A DNA stretch of 64,000 nucleotides from CAVYGN01 sp963796325 (GCA_963796325.1 CAWCLF010000001.1:2480001-2544000), one strand, 5' to 3'; shown: positions 51,922 through 61,019, counted from the first letter of the stretch. Numbers and translations: made by a program. Notes: generated by a model from the letters alone, not told the origin.

Positions 51922-52853
51922 ATCGGATCATGCCCGGGTTTCTTATGATACAGAGCGTTTAAAAGCCGGGTCTTGTTGCGAAGGCCGGTCTTTTTGAAAA
52001 TATTCTCAATATGCTTTTTAAGGGTCTTCTCGCTTATGAAAAGCCTGTACGCAATTTCCCTGTATGTCAGGCCGTCGTAAATAAAAGGAATGATCGATTT
52101 TTCCCTCGCGGATAATATTTTGAACAGGCTGTTATTGCTCAGTTCTGCAGGCGAGTCCCCCATCAAGCCGTATCTCTGTATGGCAATCAGGATGCTGAAT
52201 ATGTAAAAAAGAAAAGATATGTGCGTGATCCTCGGTATCACCTGCCTGTCGAGGATAAAGGGCTGAATGTAATTGATCAAAGAATGAATAACGATGCTGA
52301 TAATCAGGCCTGTAATGATAAAATCGGTCATGAGCACTTCCCTGAGCATCCTGGTTTTATGCCTCAGATTTATGAGCATGCCGAACGATGCGGCAATATA
52401 CAGGTAGTAATAAACGATATAACTTATGTCCCATCCGTTTACCGGTTTTATCAATTCGAACCAAGTGCCGTTTAAGAGTACAAAATCCTTTGTCAGGCTG
52501 TACCCGGCATATTCCTTGATAGTAAAAAATATTGCCGGTAAATATAAGAGCGATACTGCAAGCGGGTATTTTTTAATTCTCTCTGTATTATGGCTCAGTA
52601 AAAAAATAAAATGAACCTGCAGGCATATCGGGAATGCATTTGTGAAACAGAATATGCGGAAAATCAGCCTGGCTGTCTCTTTATCCGGAGCCGAGTAAAT
52701 CAGGGCATGATAAATGGAAAAAATGCCCAGCATAATGGCGCCGGCTGCAAAAACAATATTGATCTGCGACCTGCTGTTTCTTAAAAGGACAAACAGGGCC
52801 ATCTCAATGTAGATCGTGAAGGCAATAACTGATAGTATCGAATATAAATTCAT
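51918..52853 (-). CDS. membrane-anchored LuxR-type regulator, copy A
   Basis: This 311-residue protein is related to copy B throughout (MNLYSILSVIAFTIYIEMAL in both variants, KPVNGWDISYI against KPLNAWDIAYM). Seven membrane helices precede LSAREKSIIPFIYDGLTYRE and a LuxR recognition helix (ISEKTLKKHIENIF). The tandem copies are translationally coupled (ATGA), implying two sensors with related input. Both are divergent from the YhbD gene. Confidence 0.85.
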   Translation of the reverse strand: MNLYSILSVIAFTIYIEMALFVLLRNSRSQINIVFAAGAIMLGIFSIYHALIYSAPDKETARLIFRIFCFTNAFPICLQVHFIFLLSHNTERIKKYPLAVSLLYLPAIFFTIKEYAGYSLTKDFVLLNGTWFELIKPVNGWDISYIVYYYLYIAASFGMLINLRHKTRMLREVLMTDFIITGLIISIVIHSLINYIQPFILDRQVIPRITHISFLFYIFSILIAIQRYGLMGDSPAELSNNSLFKILSAREKSIIPFIYDGLTYREIAYRLFISEKTLKKHIENIFKKTGLRNKTRLLNALYHKKPGHDPI

Positions 52854-52922
52854 ATTTAAATTTTCATGCAGTTTATTTTATATCTCTTTTACCGATTGTT
52901 CAAGATAGTTTTGTAAAAAGTA

Positions 52923-52975
52923 TTGACATCGTAACAATGTTATGTTATACTATTTGTAACAAAACATTGTTATGT
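52923..52975 (+). promoter_or_regulatory. consensus promoter with two near-identical operator dyads before the YhbD gene
   Basis: TTGACA (52923-52928) is followed after 17 bases by TATACT (52946-52951). Two dyads AACA-N-TGTT lie at 52934-52942 (in the spacer) and 52963-52971 (downstream of the -10); each continues as TATGT. They are direct repeats 29 bp apart. This fits autorepression by the MerR-like YhbD protein. Confidence 0.65.
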
Positions 52976-53001
52976 GCAATTTTGTGATGCGGGAGGTTTC
53001 T

Positions 53002-53640
53002 ATGGAAGAAGAGGACCTGATAACGAAGAAGGATCTGCTGAAATTGACGGGCATTTCCTACGGACAGCTTTACAGGTGGAAACGGGAAAATCTTCTGCCC
53101 GAATCATGGTTTGTCAAAAAACCGTCTTTTACCGGCCAGGAAACCTTTTTCCCCAGGGAAAGGATCCTGAAAAGGATAAGAGGCATACTTGAATTGAAAG
53201 ACCGCTACTCGCTCGAAGAGATGGCCGAAATGCTGAGCCCGGAATTGACTATGAGGCCTTTCGACATCGGCGATTTAAAGAATACAGGCCTTTTCGACCC
53301 GGAAGTCCTTGAATTATTTGAAAATGTTTTAAAAAAAGATACATTCAGTTTTATCGAACTTCTTTTCATCAGCATTTCCTGCGAACTTAAGAAAAGCATG
53401 GGGGCGGGCCCTGAACAGCTTGAGGTATTGATCCTGTCCATGAAGGAATGGCTGCCCGAAATGAAAGATGCTTCATACAGGTTGATCGTATCGGGGAAAA
53501 ATGCCGACAATTATTTCCTCCTTCTTAAACAGGACTCGATTGTCTTTTTCGATAAAGACACGCAAAAGCTCGCAGTTTTCGACCTTGACGAGATTTCCAG
53601 GGAACTTAATATAAAATTCAATGCAAAGCAGGGCATATAA
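53002..53640 (+). CDS. YhbD-family (DUF4004) MerR-like regulator
   Basis: The ATG at 53002 follows GGGAGG and gives 212 residues. The N-terminus (DLITKKDLLKLTGISYGQLY, then RWKRENLLPE and TGQETFFPRERILKRI) closely matches Bacillus YhbD, a MerR-type helix-turn-helix protein. The C-terminal about 130 residues are helical and probably bind a partner. In Bacillus yhbD is followed by the bactofilins yhbE and yhbF, and here too a bactofilin gene follows after 28 bases. An upstream frame start at 52972 is rejected as lying in the operator. Confidence 0.82.
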   Translation: MEEEDLITKKDLLKLTGISYGQLYRWKRENLLPESWFVKKPSFTGQETFFPRERILKRIRGILELKDRYSLEEMAEMLSPELTMRPFDIGDLKNTGLFDPEVLELFENVLKKDTFSFIELLFISISCELKKSMGAGPEQLEVLILSMKEWLPEMKDASYRLIVSGKNADNYFLLLKQDSIVFFDKDTQKLAVFDLDEISRELNIKFNAKQGI

Positions 53641-53668
53641 AAGAATATATAAAATCGGGAGGCGATTA

Positions 53669-54385
53669 ATGGAAAATATTACTGATGCCGGGATATCCGG
53701 AATGGGCAGGATGGGCGGAGGGAAATACAGGAATATAAGTATTTCCGGGAAGGGCGAGATCGACGGGGATGTCACGGCGGAAACGTTGTCGGTATCCGGG
53801 ATGGGCACCGTCAGGGGCAACGCTTTTATCGGAAAGATAAAAACCAGCGGAACCTGCAGGATAACCGGAAGCGTCGAAGGCGATTCCCTGAGCGACTCAG
53901 GCACTTTATCCATAGGAGGAAACCTTAAATCCGGCAACATATCCGTCAGCGGCACAATTTCAGTAAAGGGCGGTATAAAGTCGAACATCTTCCATTCCAG
54001 CGGTTTTATAACCTGCACCGACGGCGTCGAGGCCGAAGAATTCGTTTCGGACGGAGGGTTCAGGATCTCGGGGCTTATAAACTCCAACCATGTAAAGATA
54101 AATTTCGGGTGGAACAGTTACGCAAAGGAGATCGGAGGCGAAAACATAGAGATAAGACGTTACGGTCTGGGTTTAGGCTACCTGCTGGAACTTTTCGGGA
54201 AAAGGGACAGGCTGGAAACCGACCTGATCGAGGGAACGGATATCTACGCCGAATACACTGTCGCCCATATCGTCCGTGGAACCGATGTCGTGATCGGGGA
54301 CAAATGCGAAATCGGGCTTGTCGAATACAGCGGTTCGTTCAAATGCGCCCCGGGAGCGGTCGTCAAAAAAAGCGTTAAGGTATGA
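53669..54385 (+). CDS. bactofilin (polymer-forming cytoskeletal protein), YhbE-like
   Basis: The ATG at 53669 with GGGAGG gives 238 residues. The protein is one long series of short beta repeats (KYRNISISGKGEIDGDVTAE, LSVSGMGTVRG, SVEGDSLSDSGTLSIGG), the right-handed beta helix of bactofilins, which polymerise on the membrane. The second half contains charged segments and VAHIVRGTDVVIGDKCEIG. No membrane helix is seen. It is probably co-expressed with the YhbD regulator. Confidence 0.85.
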   Translation: MENITDAGISGMGRMGGGKYRNISISGKGEIDGDVTAETLSVSGMGTVRGNAFIGKIKTSGTCRITGSVEGDSLSDSGTLSIGGNLKSGNISVSGTISVKGGIKSNIFHSSGFITCTDGVEAEEFVSDGGFRISGLINSNHVKINFGWNSYAKEIGGENIEIRRYGLGLGYLLELFGKRDRLETDLIEGTDIYAEYTVAHIVRGTDVVIGDKCEIGLVEYSGSFKCAPGAVVKKSVKV

Positions 54386-54490
54386 GCCCCCATCCTGAGC
54401 CGAATCCTGAGCCAAAGGCCCGAAGGTGCCCGACAGGGTAGAGGTTATTGGAAGCGCCCTTAATTAATTGATTGTAAAGGAGAAAAAATT

Positions 54491-55336
54491 ATGAAAATAA
54501 CATTAACTACTTTCCTTTCCGGCCTGATATTGACGGCGTTACTTTCCTGCGGGGGAAACAGGTTTGTCAATTCGCCTATGAAAGCAGGCAAATTCTCGAT
54601 CTCGGATAATGAAATGCTGACTTACACATACTACAGTAACGGTGAAAGGAACAGCATCATAACTATCGTTATCAAAACCAATAAAGACCCTGTATGGGGA
54701 AACACCGCCACAATGTACGAATTTTTCGAATTTGTCACGAATATGAGGAAGCCGCCGGAAAACTACTCCGATTTTGACGGCTTCCAGAAAGTGTCGCTGG
54801 ATAAAGCCACCCTGGTGGAGGAAACAAGGAACTGGGAATTCGCGAAGAAGGAGTTTAAAGGCTTTCCCTATTACCAGCATTATGAGCTGGATGCCAGGGA
54901 CGAAACTTACAATTACACGGCAAAAAGCTGGAGCGGCAGCGAGACGCGGGAAAGCCGTTCACGCATAAGCCTTAAAAATAAGATGCAGTACCCCATTTGG
55001 ACCATGCAGAGCCTTGTGTTTATCGGCCTGCGGTTCCTGGATACCTCGAGTCCGGGAATATTTTATCTGGTGGAACCATGGATGATGAAGGAACCCATGC
55101 CGGTCAGGGGGAAATATCTCGGCAGCGAGGATATCGAAACGAAAGCGGGCAGGTTCAGGACGAGAAAAGAAGGTATGGATTTAGCCGACGTCTTCATCGG
55201 CAGGCTGCTCGAGCCTTATACGAAAAATATGATCGTATGGGCGGACGTTTCGTCGGGAAGGATAATCAAGATAAAAGGACCCGGTGAAGAGGATTACCTT
55301 GATAGCATATCCATATTTACTAATAAAAAGAAATAA
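54491..55336 (+). CDS. lipoprotein of unknown function
   Basis: This 281-residue protein has a lipobox (LLSC, Cys20). The mature part is beta-rich with ETKAGRFRTRKEG near 220 and ends KGPGEEDYLDSISIF, recalling the layout of periplasmic proteins with a DUF3108-like fold. The match is not certain. AAAGGAG precedes the ATG. The 54386-54490 gap shows no gene. No neighbour suggests a pathway. Confidence 0.6.
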   Translation: MKITLTTFLSGLILTALLSCGGNRFVNSPMKAGKFSISDNEMLTYTYYSNGERNSIITIVIKTNKDPVWGNTATMYEFFEFVTNMRKPPENYSDFDGFQKVSLDKATLVEETRNWEFAKKEFKGFPYYQHYELDARDETYNYTAKSWSGSETRESRSRISLKNKMQYPIWTMQSLVFIGLRFLDTSSPGIFYLVEPWMMKEPMPVRGKYLGSEDIETKAGRFRTRKEGMDLADVFIGRLLEPYTKNMIVWADVSSGRIIKIKGPGEEDYLDSISIFTNKKK

Positions 55337-55420
55337 TCGGCCGGTCCTTCGGAATACATAAGCCCCTGCCGCAGCCATCTATCCGAATTTGATATAACCA
55401 GCCGCCGGGCTCCCATAATT

Positions 55421-56028
55421 TTAAAAACTCACTGCCTTATGCTGGGCTTCCTTGATCGCCTTTCCTACAATCCCTTCGACATCTGCGCCGATGATGTCCA
55501 GTCCTTCGGCCGCGATAGTGATAAATTCCCGGATCCCGAGGAAAGCAAATAAAGTCCTTATATACCTGTCTCCCATTTCAAAAGCCGATCCCGGACCTTC
55601 CAGATACGATCCCCCCCTTGCAGTGATATTTACAGCCTTTTTGCCCTGGCATAAGCCGACAGCGCCCTCCGGTGTGTATTTAAATGTAATCCCTGTAACG
55701 GTTATATAATCAAGATATGCCTTGAGTATGGCCGGTATGCTCAGGTTCCACAAAGGTTCGGCTATTACATATTATCGGCTTCCAGGAATTGAAACGCATA
55801 CTTCAGAACAGGATGATCCCTGCCCTTTTCAGGATCTGCAGGCCTGTGCAAATCCATCAGATCTCCTGCAGGCAGGAAAGCTATCCCGTCTTTATACAGG
55901 TCAAGAGTTGTTATTTCATCTGCAGGATGATATTCCCTGTACGAGTCGATAAAAGAATTCGAAATTCTGTATGTTCTCGAAACTCCCTCCGGTCTTGCAT
56001 TCGCTTTTATATATAAAAGTTTTGCCAT
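55421..56028 (-). pseudogene. FMN-dependent NADH-azoreductase (AzoR-like) with a frameshift
   Basis: Two pieces on the minus strand match one AzoR/NQO-type flavodoxin-fold enzyme. The first (56028 to about 55768) has an N-terminal ANARPEGVSRTYRISNSFID segment and ends EADN. The second (about 55765 to 55421) begins YVIAEPLWNLSIPAILKAYL and contains ITARGGSYLEGPG. Between GAT AA and TAT GTA one base is missing, so the frame breaks. The enzyme would reduce quinones or azo dyes with NADH and FMN. A sequencing error is possible because the rest is well kept. Confidence 0.8.
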
Positions 56029-56097
56029 AAATTATAACTCCTTTATACCTCAACTGCTTTTTTTGCGTCAAAAGCAATTCTCATTAATAAAGTAATA

Positions 56098-56370
56098 AAT
56101 TTGAACGCGGCGGGCAATAAAAGCAATAGAAGAAATATTTGACAATGTTGAACAGCCTGTTAAAATGATAAAAAGGCTTGATAAATGGGAACCCCGGCGG
56201 GACAGGGCTGGGGGACCCGTTACTGTCAAAATTGCTCTCCGGAATAGGCGGCAAATCGATGGTCTGGGTGGACTCGGACGGCCTGCTATTGATGGCCGTA
56301 AGTCCCTGGACAAAGCTTGTCATTTCCCAAAAGGGGTCGTGCCCGCTGGGGAAAACTCAATAAGTTAGCG
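56098..56370 (+). other. possible decayed coding remnant
   Basis: The 56029-56493 interval lacks an intact gene. In one plus frame AIKAIEEIFDNVEQPVKMIK looks protein-like, while the following part looks better in another frame (GDPLLSKLLSGIGGKSMVWV). This suggests a frame-shifted remnant, but I cannot name the family and chance is not excluded. Confidence 0.25.
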
Positions 56371-56407
56371 GCATATTCCTATTTACACCGCTGGTTCCAG
56401 GGTCTTT

Positions 56408-56427
56408 TTTGATATTATCCCTTTAAA
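56408..56427. repeat. 20-bp direct repeat, copy 1
   Basis: TTTGATATTATCCCTTTAAA occurs here and again unchanged at 58484-58503. The two copies flank the glycosyltransferase gene and the esterase remnant. Both lie just after or within the end of minus-strand genes. This may mark an old rearrangement. Confidence 0.6.
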
Positions 56428-56493
56428 CCATTTATACCAGTTTTGTACCGCTCCGATTATAGCATCTCATCGGAGGTATCTTACCGGATATAT

Positions 56494-58095
56494 TTATTCG
56501 AAATGCTTGAAAGGATAACTTTTCCATGCTTCCCTTAATGGTTTATGCAACCCCCTGCAAAGAAAAATCTCTGAGTTTTTTTCATCCAGCATCGCATATT
56601 TAGCCCCGATTTTCCCTTCGATTACCACCTCGGTAAAATAATCGGGCAGGATTTTGTCAGCATAGTCGGGGGCTATAAAAAGCATCACATCGCCGGTATT
56701 ATTGCCCGGCCCCCAGAAATACCAGATATTATGCCCGCAGACAGGCTCGGGCAGGCCGTATTTCGGACCGTAATAATGGAGGGCGCCGGCTTCTCCATAA
56801 TTTGCAGTCATAATACATACCTTCTTTTTATCGGAATCGCTCAATTTTTGATAGACTCCGGCGACAGCTTCCGTCATTTCCTCCCACCCGAAACAGTCGG
56901 CGAAAATCTGCGGAAGGGATCCGGAGTCATGCTTTTCATCCGAGTCAAACTTTTTCCCGCCTGAATATTTAATAAAGGCTTCCGGAGAAAGTACCGGCCG
57001 GTTATATGGTATGGATATTACAGCGTGTATTGCGATGATTAAAGTGACGAGCGCGGTGATGGCTGCAGCCGCTCTTTTAAGCCAGCTTATTTTAATTTTT
57101 TCGATAAGCCGGGTTATGAAAACCGCTCCCCCGGCAAAAAGGACGGTATAATACGGGTAAATAAGGTAAGACTTTGCCTGCTGCAGACTAAAAACCGCCC
57201 AGAGGATAAAAAAAGAAAGCCCGAAAACCCTGTATTTTTTGCCTTCTCTGTTGAACAGGAAAAATATTATTCCCGATATCCAAACAGGAAAAGCATATTG
57301 GTTAAGATATTGAAGCGGGGATGAAAATCTGAGTTTGGCCGCATAACCTTTAAAATACTCGATAATGGGAAAATTGTAATAAACCTGCCAGAGAATGAAG
57401 GGAAGGAAAATAGACGCTGCGATCAAACCGCCTAGCAGAAAACGCCTGTCAAAAAGAAATTTCCTGTCTTTAAGGGCCAGGAACGACAGGAATAACGCAA
57501 AACCCAGCCAAAGCATGGTGACCTTGGACATCAGACCGAGACCGGCAAAAAGCCCGAAATACAGCCAGTATTTTTTATCCCCCGATACAAGCAGAAGCAA
57601 AATCATATACAGGGAAAGCGTCCAGAAGATCCTGTCGAACGCATTATAATCAAAATTGCTATATATAAAGTAAGGAGCCAGGGTTACGCAGACGAGGCAG
57701 ATTAACGTGGCGTAAATGCTCCCTCCCATTTTTTTTACCATCAAAGCCGAAACAATAATAACACCGGAACTGAGCAATGCCGGCACCAGGTGCAGGGAAA
57801 AGTAAGAAGTCCCCAATAAAGCCCGTACTCCCGCCAGGATCAAAGGAGCGATAGGCGGCACTTCGAGATAAGCCCAGCCCAGGCGGTCGGAAAGGGATAT
57901 ATACAGAAGTTCATCACGGAAAATACCGTAATTGTAAGGATAGAGGCAGATAATCAGATTAATGATAATAAAATAGCAAATAATAGCTATTTCACCGAGA
58001 AAAAATTCCTTACTGAATAATTTGCTAAAAAACCGGTATTTTCCGGACAGTTCACCGCTTTGATAAAGCCCTGCCGGGTTTTGACTTTTGACCAT
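56494..58095 (-). CDS. GT39 (PMT/ArnT-like) membrane glycosyltransferase
   Basis: I chose the ATG at 58095, preceded by AAGGAGGG; an upstream ATG at 58140 lacks this. The product has 533 residues, with about ten to twelve membrane helices in the first 370. An early extracytoplasmic loop contains YNYGIFRDELLYISLSDRLGW with an Asp-Glu pair like the catalytic Asp of GT39/ArnT enzymes. A periplasmic C-terminal domain follows. It would transfer sugar from a polyprenyl phosphate. It is a paralogue of the gene at the left edge, sharing the C-terminal domain. The preceding intergenic part holds an esterase remnant. Confidence 0.85.
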   Translation of the reverse strand: MVKSQNPAGLYQSGELSGKYRFFSKLFSKEFFLGEIAIICYFIIINLIICLYPYNYGIFRDELLYISLSDRLGWAYLEVPPIAPLILAGVRALLGTSYFSLHLVPALLSSGVIIVSALMVKKMGGSIYATLICLVCVTLAPYFIYSNFDYNAFDRIFWTLSLYMILLLLVSGDKKYWLYFGLFAGLGLMSKVTMLWLGFALFLSFLALKDRKFLFDRRFLLGGLIAASIFLPFILWQVYYNFPIIEYFKGYAAKLRFSSPLQYLNQYAFPVWISGIIFFLFNREGKKYRVFGLSFFILWAVFSLQQAKSYLIYPYYTVLFAGGAVFITRLIEKIKISWLKRAAAAITALVTLIIAIHAVISIPYNRPVLSPEAFIKYSGGKKFDSDEKHDSGSLPQIFADCFGWEEMTEAVAGVYQKLSDSDKKKVCIMTANYGEAGALHYYGPKYGLPEPVCGHNIWYFWGPGNNTGDVMLFIAPDYADKILPDYFTEVVIEGKIGAKYAMLDEKNSEIFLCRGLHKPLREAWKSYPFKHFE

Positions 58096-58233
58096 TGAAT
58101 CCCTCCTTAATTCTTGAATAATCCGGTAAGCTATTGACATTCAAAACCAATTAATTTATTTTAGTTTGTATTGCCCGTTTTGTCGAGTTTTGCCGCGGCC
58201 TGCCTGAAAGAAAAGATACTTCATCTCTTTGAC

Positions 58234-58351
58234 AGCTTTCTGAAAAAAACGGAAGCATTGACTGCTCGATCCTCTCGCCGACCTTGTCATTATGCCCTCC
58301 TTTGATATGGTGTATTCCGTATTTTTTAAGCATGGAATCTAATACAGGCAT
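58234..58351 (-). pseudogene. C-terminal fragment of an esterase-type alpha/beta hydrolase
   Basis: Minus-strand translation gives LDSMLKKYGIHHIKGGHNDK followed by VGERIEQSMLPFFSES. The spacing of GGHNDKV, with a candidate catalytic His, and RIEQSMLPFF matches the tail of putative esterases (YGIxHxxxxxxGxH ... RIxTKVLPFF), with part of the strand before GGH missing. No catalytic Ser is present upstream. The stretch 58390-58498 contains other coding-like sequence in a different frame that I cannot name. Confidence 0.4.
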
Positions 58352-58483
58352 CCTGACGGAATCCATTTGAATTCGACGGAATCCCCCCATTCGATTTTTA
58401 TACCGGAAAGTCTTATTTCCGAATAACAGCAGGCCTTCACTTCCCAGTCAACGGTATCAGACCTTGCTGTGGAAAGCTTCCGA

Positions 58484-58503
58484 TTTGATATTATCCCTTT
58501 AAA
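58484..58503. repeat. 20-bp direct repeat, copy 2
   Basis: The second identical copy of TTTGATATTATCCCTTTAAA, overlapping the last codons of the membrane protein at 58499-58864 on the minus strand. See copy 1 at 56408. Confidence 0.6.
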
Positions 58504-58864
58504 TATAAAGCCTTGAAGAAAGGTATATAGTAACAAGGCCTGTAACGATATTGGAAAAAATCAAAAAATTGGATACCGCCAGGTTGAAGCTCTTCTTCCT
58601 GCGCACAAGGGCCTTGTGGATCAGGAACGGAAGAAGTCCGGCGATCCCTGATATAATGCCGATTATGTTTCCTGCAACGCTGCCCCTGTCTATCTCGTAC
58701 AATCCCCAGAAAAGGATGAGAATTAAAGGCAGGTTGAAAATAACAAAACCGCTTATCTTGCCGGGCAGTTTCAATATCTTCCATTCCTCCCAGTAAGCGG
58801 ACTCGATCTCATGCAGTATAAGAATAACAGCATTAAGGATATAGAAAGCAGTCAATATATTCAT
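58499..58864 (-). CDS. small four-helix membrane protein (HxxxSAYWEEW family)
   Basis: This 121-residue protein has four hydrophobic helices. The N-terminal HEIESAYWEEWKIL motif followed by LPGKISGFVIFNLPL is shared by small membrane proteins of unknown function (DUF6713-like). It is separated from the glycosyltransferase gene by the esterase remnant, and no ribosome binding site stands out. Function is unknown. Confidence 0.6.
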   Translation of the reverse strand: MNILTAFYILNAVILILHEIESAYWEEWKILKLPGKISGFVIFNLPLILILFWGLYEIDRGSVAGNIIGIISGIAGLLPFLIHKALVRRKKSFNLAVSNFLIFSNIVTGLVTIYLSSRLYI

Positions 58865-59107
58865 ATTCGGCCTTCCTCCGTTATAATTTTCTCATTTGAT
58901 TCATTGAAAGGGTTATCGCCGGAAAGGACAACCCGACTCAATTTATCGGAAGGGGTCTGTCTTACCTTGATTAAAAATATTATGCAATCGGTTATTTTCC
59001 TCAGCCGGCCCGATTTCATTGCTTCTTTAAACTATTGGAGCCCTGATGCCGATCATTTTATAACTATGTTTTTTAAGGCAGTTTAAAGAGAAAAAACAGA
59101 ATATATA

Positions 59108-59135
59108 TTGACAAAATCGAGTTTTGATCTAAATT
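59108..59135 (+). promoter_or_regulatory. probable sigma-70 promoter for the HAMP protein gene
   Basis: TTGACA (59108-59113) is followed after 16 bases by TAAATT (59130-59135), a fair -10. The expected leader of about 35 bases runs to the GTG start at 59179. Confidence 0.45.
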
Positions 59136-59178
59136 ATATGCTGATCGATTGGAATAAAAATATTTACAGGAGGCTTTT

Positions 59179-59718
59179 GTGAATAACAAAAAATTCAGAT
59201 GGCGGTATTTTATTGATAAACCATTTCAGCTCAGGTTTATTTACAGGTTTTCCGTACTAATCATCATAAGCCTCGGAGTTTTCCTGGTCGCACTGGGAGT
59301 CGTGAACTATTACAGGTACAACAGGGGCCTTTATGTCCAGTATTCGATGGATCCTGTCAAGCTTAAAGCCATCGATGCCGAATCGACTGCCGATAAAATC
59401 AAGGATACGATAGTTCTGCAAAAATATTTTGACCTTTCAAGGCAAAAAAATCTTTTCCAGATCTACTGGAGGCCTCTTGTCGGTATGAGCGTAATATATA
59501 TCTTCGTAATTGCATTATTCGGTCTGTTTATTTCACACAAGATGGCAGGCCCTGTGTACAGGATAAAGAGGGATCTTGAAGACGCCGCCAACGGCAAGAT
59601 GGATCTGAAGACTCTCCGCTTCCGGCTTAGAAGGGGCGACGAACTGAAAGACCTTGTCGCTTCTCTCAATAATTTTCTTGAAAAAACCAAGGCCTGCGAT
59701 ACGGCCCCGAAGAAGTGA
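59179..59718 (+). CDS. two-helix membrane protein with C-terminal HAMP-like domain
   Basis: The start is GTG, with GGAGG 7 bases upstream; 179 residues. Two membrane helices (about 24-45 and 96-118) enclose a short periplasmic loop of about 50 residues. The C-terminus (HKMAGPVYRIKRDLEDAANG, DELKDLVASLNNF) is a HAMP domain. No kinase or methyl-accepting domain follows, so it is a stand-alone HAMP protein as found near spirochaete chemotaxis or signalling genes. A partner is not present in the window. Confidence 0.75.
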   Translation: MNNKKFRWRYFIDKPFQLRFIYRFSVLIIISLGVFLVALGVVNYYRYNRGLYVQYSMDPVKLKAIDAESTADKIKDTIVLQKYFDLSRQKNLFQIYWRPLVGMSVIYIFVIALFGLFISHKMAGPVYRIKRDLEDAANGKMDLKTLRFRLRRGDELKDLVASLNNFLEKTKACDTAPKK

Positions 59719-59729
59719 TAAGCTGAGGT

Positions 59730-61019
59730 TTATTTCGCCTTTAAATCCTTGAAAGGTATGGTATAGACGAGGTCCCTGTACTTCTTCTGGGTATGTATAA
59801 AGGAAAAATCCTTGTTTAACAGCTTGTCCTTAAAGGAATTGACTGGTATTTTCTCATAAATGAGGCCCTTTATTATTCCTGAACGGGAAATATCGTTAAC
59901 GAAAACGGCGCCTTCAACAAGGCCGTCCCGGATAAATAATTTCCTGTAAGTCCTCCTGTCGTAGAACTTTTCAAGTATCTCGCAGGAGTCAGGGTCCGCC
60001 GGGTTAGTTTCCCCGAAAGAAATAGTATAAAGATCGTCAAAGTAAAGCGAATTCATCGGTATGGAACCGTCATATTCGCAATTGAACCCCATCATATTCA
60101 TCCCGGCAAAATAGCCCATCTTTCTTGCCACGGGCCAGATTGCGATAACCATATTTTCCTTATTCAGGAAATTATATCCTTTCGCGGCATCTCCTGCGCA
60201 GTATATGCCGGGGACATTTGTTTTCATGAACCTGTCGACTTCGATTCCTCTCGAGGCCTTTACCCCGCAGCTTTCGGCGAGCTTGGTCTCGGGGGTAACT
60301 CCGATCGATATGAAAACAAGGTCGGTATCGATCGTGTCGCCGCTTTTAAGCGTCACAGACCGGACCGTTTTCTCCCCGTTGATGGAAGATACCTCCGTGC
60401 CTGTATAAATGCCGACGCCGAACGCCTTAAGCTTTTCCGCCATAAGGCAGGAACCGACGGGATCCAGTCCCTTCGAGAGAATGCTGGGTGCAAGTTCTAC
60501 GATGCTGACTTTGACCCCGAGGTGCGTAAGGGCTTCGGTTGCCTTGAGGCCGATAAGCCCGCCTCCTATTACGACAGCGCTCTTTGCGCCTTTTTCGATA
60601 ACCTTTTTCCTCATTTCTTTTGCGTCGTCGAGGTTAAAAAAGTACATGACCCCTTTCAATTCTTTGCCCGGTATCGGAGGGCTTATCGGCTTGCCGCCTG
60701 TATTCAGAAGGAGATTTTCATACCTGATCGAAGTGCCGTCATCGAGTTCCACGGTATTCGTTCCTGCATTTATTTTAACGGCTTCCTTTCCAAGAATAGT
60801 ATCGACGCCCCTGAACCCGGAATATTCCATTCCCCTGTAAGCTATCCCCTCATCGCCGATCCTGCCCATGGCATAATCGACTATAGCGGGACGTCCGTAT
60901 GCCGTAAAATTCTCTTTTGTAACCGCGAGGATTTTATTTTTTTTATCATATTTCCTGATCGCTTCGATCATTCCTATAGCGCCGGCGGAATAGCCTATCG
61001 ATAGATATTTTGCCTTCAT
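59730..61019 (-). CDS. FAD-dependent NAD(P)H oxidoreductase of the glutamate-synthase cluster
   Basis: This 429-residue flavoprotein has two Rossmann dinucleotide-binding regions: the FAD-binding start (YLSIGYSAGAIGMIEAI) and an NAD(P) site (AVVIGGGLIGLKATEALTHL, about 148-167). A third FAD segment (IYCAGDAAKG) also fits the NADH-rubredoxin/nitrite reductase type. In archaeal-type glutamate synthases such proteins pass electrons from NAD(P)H to the ferredoxin and FMN subunits. It is the last gene of the cluster here, 14 bases after the ferredoxin. Confidence 0.85.
   Translation of the reverse strand: MKAKYLSIGYSAGAIGMIEAIRKYDKKNKILAVTKENFTAYGRPAIVDYAMGRIGDEGIAYRGMEYSGFRGVDTILGKEAVKINAGTNTVELDDGTSIRYENLLLNTGGKPISPPIPGKELKGVMYFFNLDDAKEMRKKVIEKGAKSAVVIGGGLIGLKATEALTHLGVKVSIVELAPSILSKGLDPVGSCLMAEKLKAFGVGIYTGTEVSSINGEKTVRSVTLKSGDTIDTDLVFISIGVTPETKLAESCGVKASRGIEVDRFMKTNVPGIYCAGDAAKGYNFLNKENMVIAIWPVARKMGYFAGMNMMGFNCEYDGSIPMNSLYFDDLYTISFGETNPADPDSCEILEKFYDRRTYRKLFIRDGLVEGAVFVNDISRSGIIKGLIYEKIPVNSFKDKLLNKDFSFIHTQKKYRDLVYTIPFKDLKAK

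Noticed and set aside
56178..56363. A small gene encoding GDPLLSKLLSGIG
   Set aside because: No ribosome binding site, no match to a family, and adjoining coding-like sequence lies in another frame. Kept only as a possible remnant.
58339..58536. A gene for a 65-residue protein on the minus strand
   Set aside because: It overlaps the esterase remnant and the membrane protein's end, has no ribosome binding site and resembles no family.
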